From: UBA5195 sp034434035
GTDB taxonomy: Bacteria > Chloroflexota > Anaerolineae > Anaerolineales > Villigracilaceae
NCBI GenBank assembly: GCA_034434035.1
Contig: DAOTZM010000277.1
Span: 1-6,850 of the forward strand
Length of the DNA stretch: 6,850 bases
Direction: 5' to 3'
A program made the position numbers and the translations under genes. The notes under the pieces were generated by a model, which was given only the letters and a program-made list of their open reading frames with translations, was not told the origin of the DNA and did no database searches. Every line of letters starts with the position of its first letter. Positions within the stretch are counted from its first letter, which is position 1. This document shows positions 4,892-6,850 of this stretch, piece by piece.

Positions 4892-6037
4892 ATGTTTTAT
4901 CCTCGTCTTGTATTTGCAGTGATGGTAACGCTTGCCATTCTCAGTAACAAAACATATCCATCCTTTGCCCAAACTAACAACGACCAAATGGCAAGTTTTG
5001 CCGCACAAACGAACGAAGTCTTGCTGATGGATGCAAAAGCATACGCATCAGTTATGGGTGTGGATATGGATGAAGCCATCCGCCGACTGCAACTCCAAAA
5101 TGATATAGGGGAGCTTAATCAGGAGCTAATTGAAAAGGAGGGAGAGACCTTCGCCGGACTTTGGATTCAGCACCAGCCTGATTATCGCATGATTGTGATG
5201 TTCACGCAAAATGGCGAAACGACGCTTCAACCATATATCAAAACCGGGCCATTAGCTAACCTCGTTGATATACATACAGCAAGCGCGACACTCAAAGAGC
5301 TTGAATCTGCTCGAACTCAAGCAGTGGATGCCGTCAGCAATCTGGATATGCACACAAGCTCCGCAGTTAACATACCCAACAACCGAGCCGAGTTATACGT
5401 ACTTGACCCAGCGCAATTTTTAGCAGAACTAAAGAAGGCAAATGTTCAACTGCCTGACAGCGTTGACGTGGTTAAGTTTCTCGAGCTATCGAAAGATGTT
5501 GCTGATATTTTTGGTGGTAAAGCCTTGACGACATGCACAAGCGGTTTCTCAGTTAAGAACTCCAGCGGAACCAAAGGTGTTACAACAGCAGGCCATTGCA
5601 ACAACTCTCAATCGTATAGTGGGAAGAATCTCCCGTTTATGAGCGGAACTACAGGAGGGGTCTATGATATCCAGTGGCACAGGGGCGACCATGAATTTAC
5701 CGTGAGAAACCTGATATGGGATGGAACCTACAATCGTTTTATTTACAGTTTGAAATTTCGCGCATCTCAATCAGTGGGCGAATGGGTGTGCAAGTATGGC
5801 AAGACTACGGGCTACGCATGTGGCACGATTGCCGCCACGAGTCAGGATGGAGTAAACATTCGAGTGGATAACATGACTTTACAGGGCGGAGATAGTGGTG
5901 GTCCCTGGTTCTGGAACAACACAGCTTATGGAACTACCATCTCCGCATGTACGCTAGGCAATGGCACTCCATGCGCGATTTACGGGCCTGTTGACCACAT
6001 CTACAATATCCTTGGGCTTACCATCCTGACCAACTAA
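4892..6037 (+). CDS. Secreted S1-family serine protease, streptogrisin/alpha-lytic type, with propeptide
   Basis: This 381-residue preproprotease should be exported and cut proteins outside the cell. Residues 1-26 form a signal peptide with a hydrophobic core and likely cleavage after SFAQ or nearby. Residues about 45-205 are a propeptide: YASVMGVDMDEAIRRL and then TFAGLWIQHQPDYRMIVMFTQNGE match the fold-assisting pro-region of this family as I remember it. The catalytic domain starts near 208. The triad is H235 in TTAGHC, probably D259 in YDIQWHRGD, and S335 in GGDSGGPW. Six cysteines fit three disulfides: C215-C236, C300-C310 and C353-C361. The length is normal for a preproprotease without extra domains. 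The start is supported by AAGGAG 7 nt upstream. Base composition is visibly more AT-rich than glyQS and ltaE, suggesting acquired or accessory DNA. A lipoprotein gene follows after 81 nt. Confidence 0.9.
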   Translation: MFYPRLVFAVMVTLAILSNKTYPSFAQTNNDQMASFAAQTNEVLLMDAKAYASVMGVDMDEAIRRLQLQNDIGELNQELIEKEGETFAGLWIQHQPDYRMIVMFTQNGETTLQPYIKTGPLANLVDIHTASATLKELESARTQAVDAVSNLDMHTSSAVNIPNNRAELYVLDPAQFLAELKKANVQLPDSVDVVKFLELSKDVADIFGGKALTTCTSGFSVKNSSGTKGVTTAGHCNNSQSYSGKNLPFMSGTTGGVYDIQWHRGDHEFTVRNLIWDGTYNRFIYSLKFRASQSVGEWVCKYGKTTGYACGTIAATSQDGVNIRVDNMTLQGGDSGGPWFWNNTAYGTTISACTLGNGTPCAIYGPVDHIYNILGLTILTN

Positions 6038-6118
6038 CCGCGTACCTATTGAGGTTCCAGAGAAACCCCTCACCGGAACATGAGGTTATGCCTTTCCATA
6101 AGAGCGAGGTACAACCGA

Positions 6119-6562
6119 ATGAACAAATCCTTTTATATGCTGGCGTTGTTATTTAGTGGACTGTTGTCCATGGTTGCATGCAACTCTTCATCAAATAACC
6201 TTACGGCAACATCGACGGCAAGACCACAAGTAGCAGCCACATCTTGGACAGCCGAACTCATTGGTGAACTGGTTAATATCAATCACTGTATTCGCGTGAA
6301 CGATAGAGACAGCGACGCCAGTTATTTACTTATATGGCCGCCTGATATAACTGCGATTATTGAAATAGATACCATCCAAGTTGTGACTGGCGCAATTACT
6401 GGAAATCGCGAGGAAGTAATTTTACATATCGGAGAAATGGTGCGCCTGAGCGGAGGCGAAACCGAAAAACTTAATGAGCAACTAATGCAGACATTGCCGG
6501 AAAATTGCCCAGGTCCCTACTGGGTTGTTGGATTTGAAGTTGTCCCGCTAGGACCCAAATGA
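6119..6562 (+). CDS. Small lipoprotein of unknown function
   Basis: This 147-residue protein begins MNKSFYMLALLFSGLLSMVAC, a lipoprotein signal peptide with C21 as the likely lipidated residue. Met at -3 of the lipobox is less usual than Leu. A Ser/Thr/Asn-rich tether (22-43) leads to a compact domain with HCIRV (56-60), YLLIWPP (69-75), a glycine-rich EMVRLSGGE (106-114) and CPGPYWVVG (130-138). C57 and C130 could form a disulfide. From memory, hypothetical Chloroflexi proteins share the WPP...RL-GGE...CPGPYW pattern, but I assign no function. I chose this ATG over an in-frame one at 6080 because GAGG (6106-6109) lies 9 nt upstream and the signal peptide begins here. Same strand and short gap suggest cotranscription with the protease, perhaps as its partner, substrate or a stress sensor (inference). 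Confidence 0.75.
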   Translation: MNKSFYMLALLFSGLLSMVACNSSSNNLTATSTARPQVAATSWTAELIGELVNINHCIRVNDRDSDASYLLIWPPDITAIIEIDTIQVVTGAITGNREEVILHIGEMVRLSGGETEKLNEQLMQTLPENCPGPYWVVGFEVVPLGPK

Positions 6563-6640
6563 CGGCAATGCCATCGACGAATAACAGCCTGCAGTTGACG
6601 CCGTTCCAATTCGCCTGCCTCCCACGGCCCCCCACCAAAA

Positions 6641-6668
6641 ACCGCCGACCCATTCCCTGGCCGGCGGT
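6641..6668 (-). terminator. Rho-independent terminator of the epimerase-like gene
   Basis: On the minus strand ACCGCCG (6668-6662) pairs with CGGCGGT (6647-6641) around a 14-nt loop, and four further T follow (6640-6637). It lies 19 nt after the stop at 6688-6690, as expected for the minus-strand gene. No T-run follows on the plus strand, so the lipoprotein transcript lacks an obvious terminator. Confidence 0.7.
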
Positions 6669-6687
6669 CTATCGTCAACGGTCTAGC

Positions 6688-6850
6688 TCACTCCTGCGTC
6701 CTCAAACTCGGCCGTACCGCATAGCGTTTGCGAATTTCGGGCAGGAAATAATCGTCGAAAAAGCGCTCGATGTCGTAATCGGGCTGCCAGCCCCAGTCTT
6801 TGCGGGCCGCCGAATCGTCCATATCCTCCGGCCACGAATCCACAATCCCC
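6688..6850 (-). CDS. C-terminus of NAD-dependent epimerase, L-threonine dehydrogenase-like (partial)
   Basis: Only the last 53 residues lie in the window; the gene continues beyond 6850. They read GIVDSWPEDMDDSAARKDWGW followed by QPDYDIERFFDDYFLPEI and a charged tail. The pattern I-x-DSWP-x(4)-DDS-x-AR-x-DWGW is the C-terminal substrate-side segment of short-chain-dehydrogenase L-threonine 3-dehydrogenases, and of close epimerases, as I remember them. Threonine dehydrogenase oxidises threonine to 2-amino-3-ketobutyrate on the way to glycine. Nucleotide-sugar epimerases often end in the related D-x-x-K/R-x-x-x-x-LGW, so DSWP tips the balance towards dehydrogenase. The catalytic and NAD-binding parts are outside the window. 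A terminator follows at 6641-6668. Confidence 0.65.
   Translation of the reverse strand, partial: GIVDSWPEDMDDSAARKDWGWQPDYDIERFFDDYFLPEIRKRYAVRPSLRTQE

Noticed and set aside
6080..6118. Earlier ATG for the lipoprotein gene at 6080
   Set aside because: No Shine-Dalgarno precedes it, and the extra 13 residues are Arg-rich and would spoil the signal peptide. The ATG at 6119 has GAGG at a good distance.
6563..6636. Small gene between the lipoprotein and the terminator
   Set aside because: No start with a ribosome binding site and no recognisable translation on either strand. The minus-strand frame crossing it overlaps the lipoprotein gene and the terminator.

Overview
The window looks like a chromosomal segment of a Chloroflexi bacterium, most likely Anaerolineae-like. 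The grounds are a glycyl-tRNA synthetase with alpha and beta subunits fused in one chain, a streptogrisin-type secreted serine protease with its characteristic propeptide, and a hypothetical lipoprotein of a kind I remember from that phylum. Taxonomy is inferred from remembered protein families, not from a search.

Layout. Positions 81-4149 hold a minus-strand two-gene operon: glyQS (4149 to 1117), then ltaE (1115 to 81), with one base between the glyQS stop and the ltaE start. A TATAAT box at 4204-4199 lies just upstream of glyQS, and the leader between it and the ATG consists of degenerate 8-nt repeats. Positions 4200-4480 carry no gene but hold three hairpins: a 13-bp stem followed by six T, a 17-bp perfect inverted repeat and a 10-bp perfect inverted repeat. 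Positions 4482-4598 (minus) encode a short remnant that may be the tail of an HU-family protein. Positions 4600-6562 form a more AT-rich plus-strand module: a consensus promoter (4718-4746), a secreted S1-family protease (4892-6037) and a small lipoprotein (6119-6562). At the right edge a minus-strand NAD-dependent epimerase or L-threonine-dehydrogenase-like gene ends (stop at 6688-6690), with its own terminator at 6641-6668.

How the genes fit together. Threonine aldolase makes glycine from threonine, and GlyRS charges glycine onto tRNA, so the left operon joins glycine supply and use. The truncated right-hand gene resembles threonine dehydrogenase, which also leads towards glycine, but it is separated by the protease module and not in the same operon. 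The protease and lipoprotein look like an accessory envelope or secretion unit.

Most notable observation. The essential glyQS gene contains at least six unrelated short repeat elements kept in frame, plus a seventh in its leader. These are a large GC-rich palindrome, two copies of a 19-nt palindrome family, a 77-nt imperfect inverted repeat forming the alpha/beta linker, and two heptamer tandems. Several fall where inter-domain linkers or surface loops are expected from the E. coli GlyS sequence as I remember it. This resembles the protein-coding palindromic elements described in Rickettsia, but with several element types in one gene. The neighbouring ltaE shows none that I could see.
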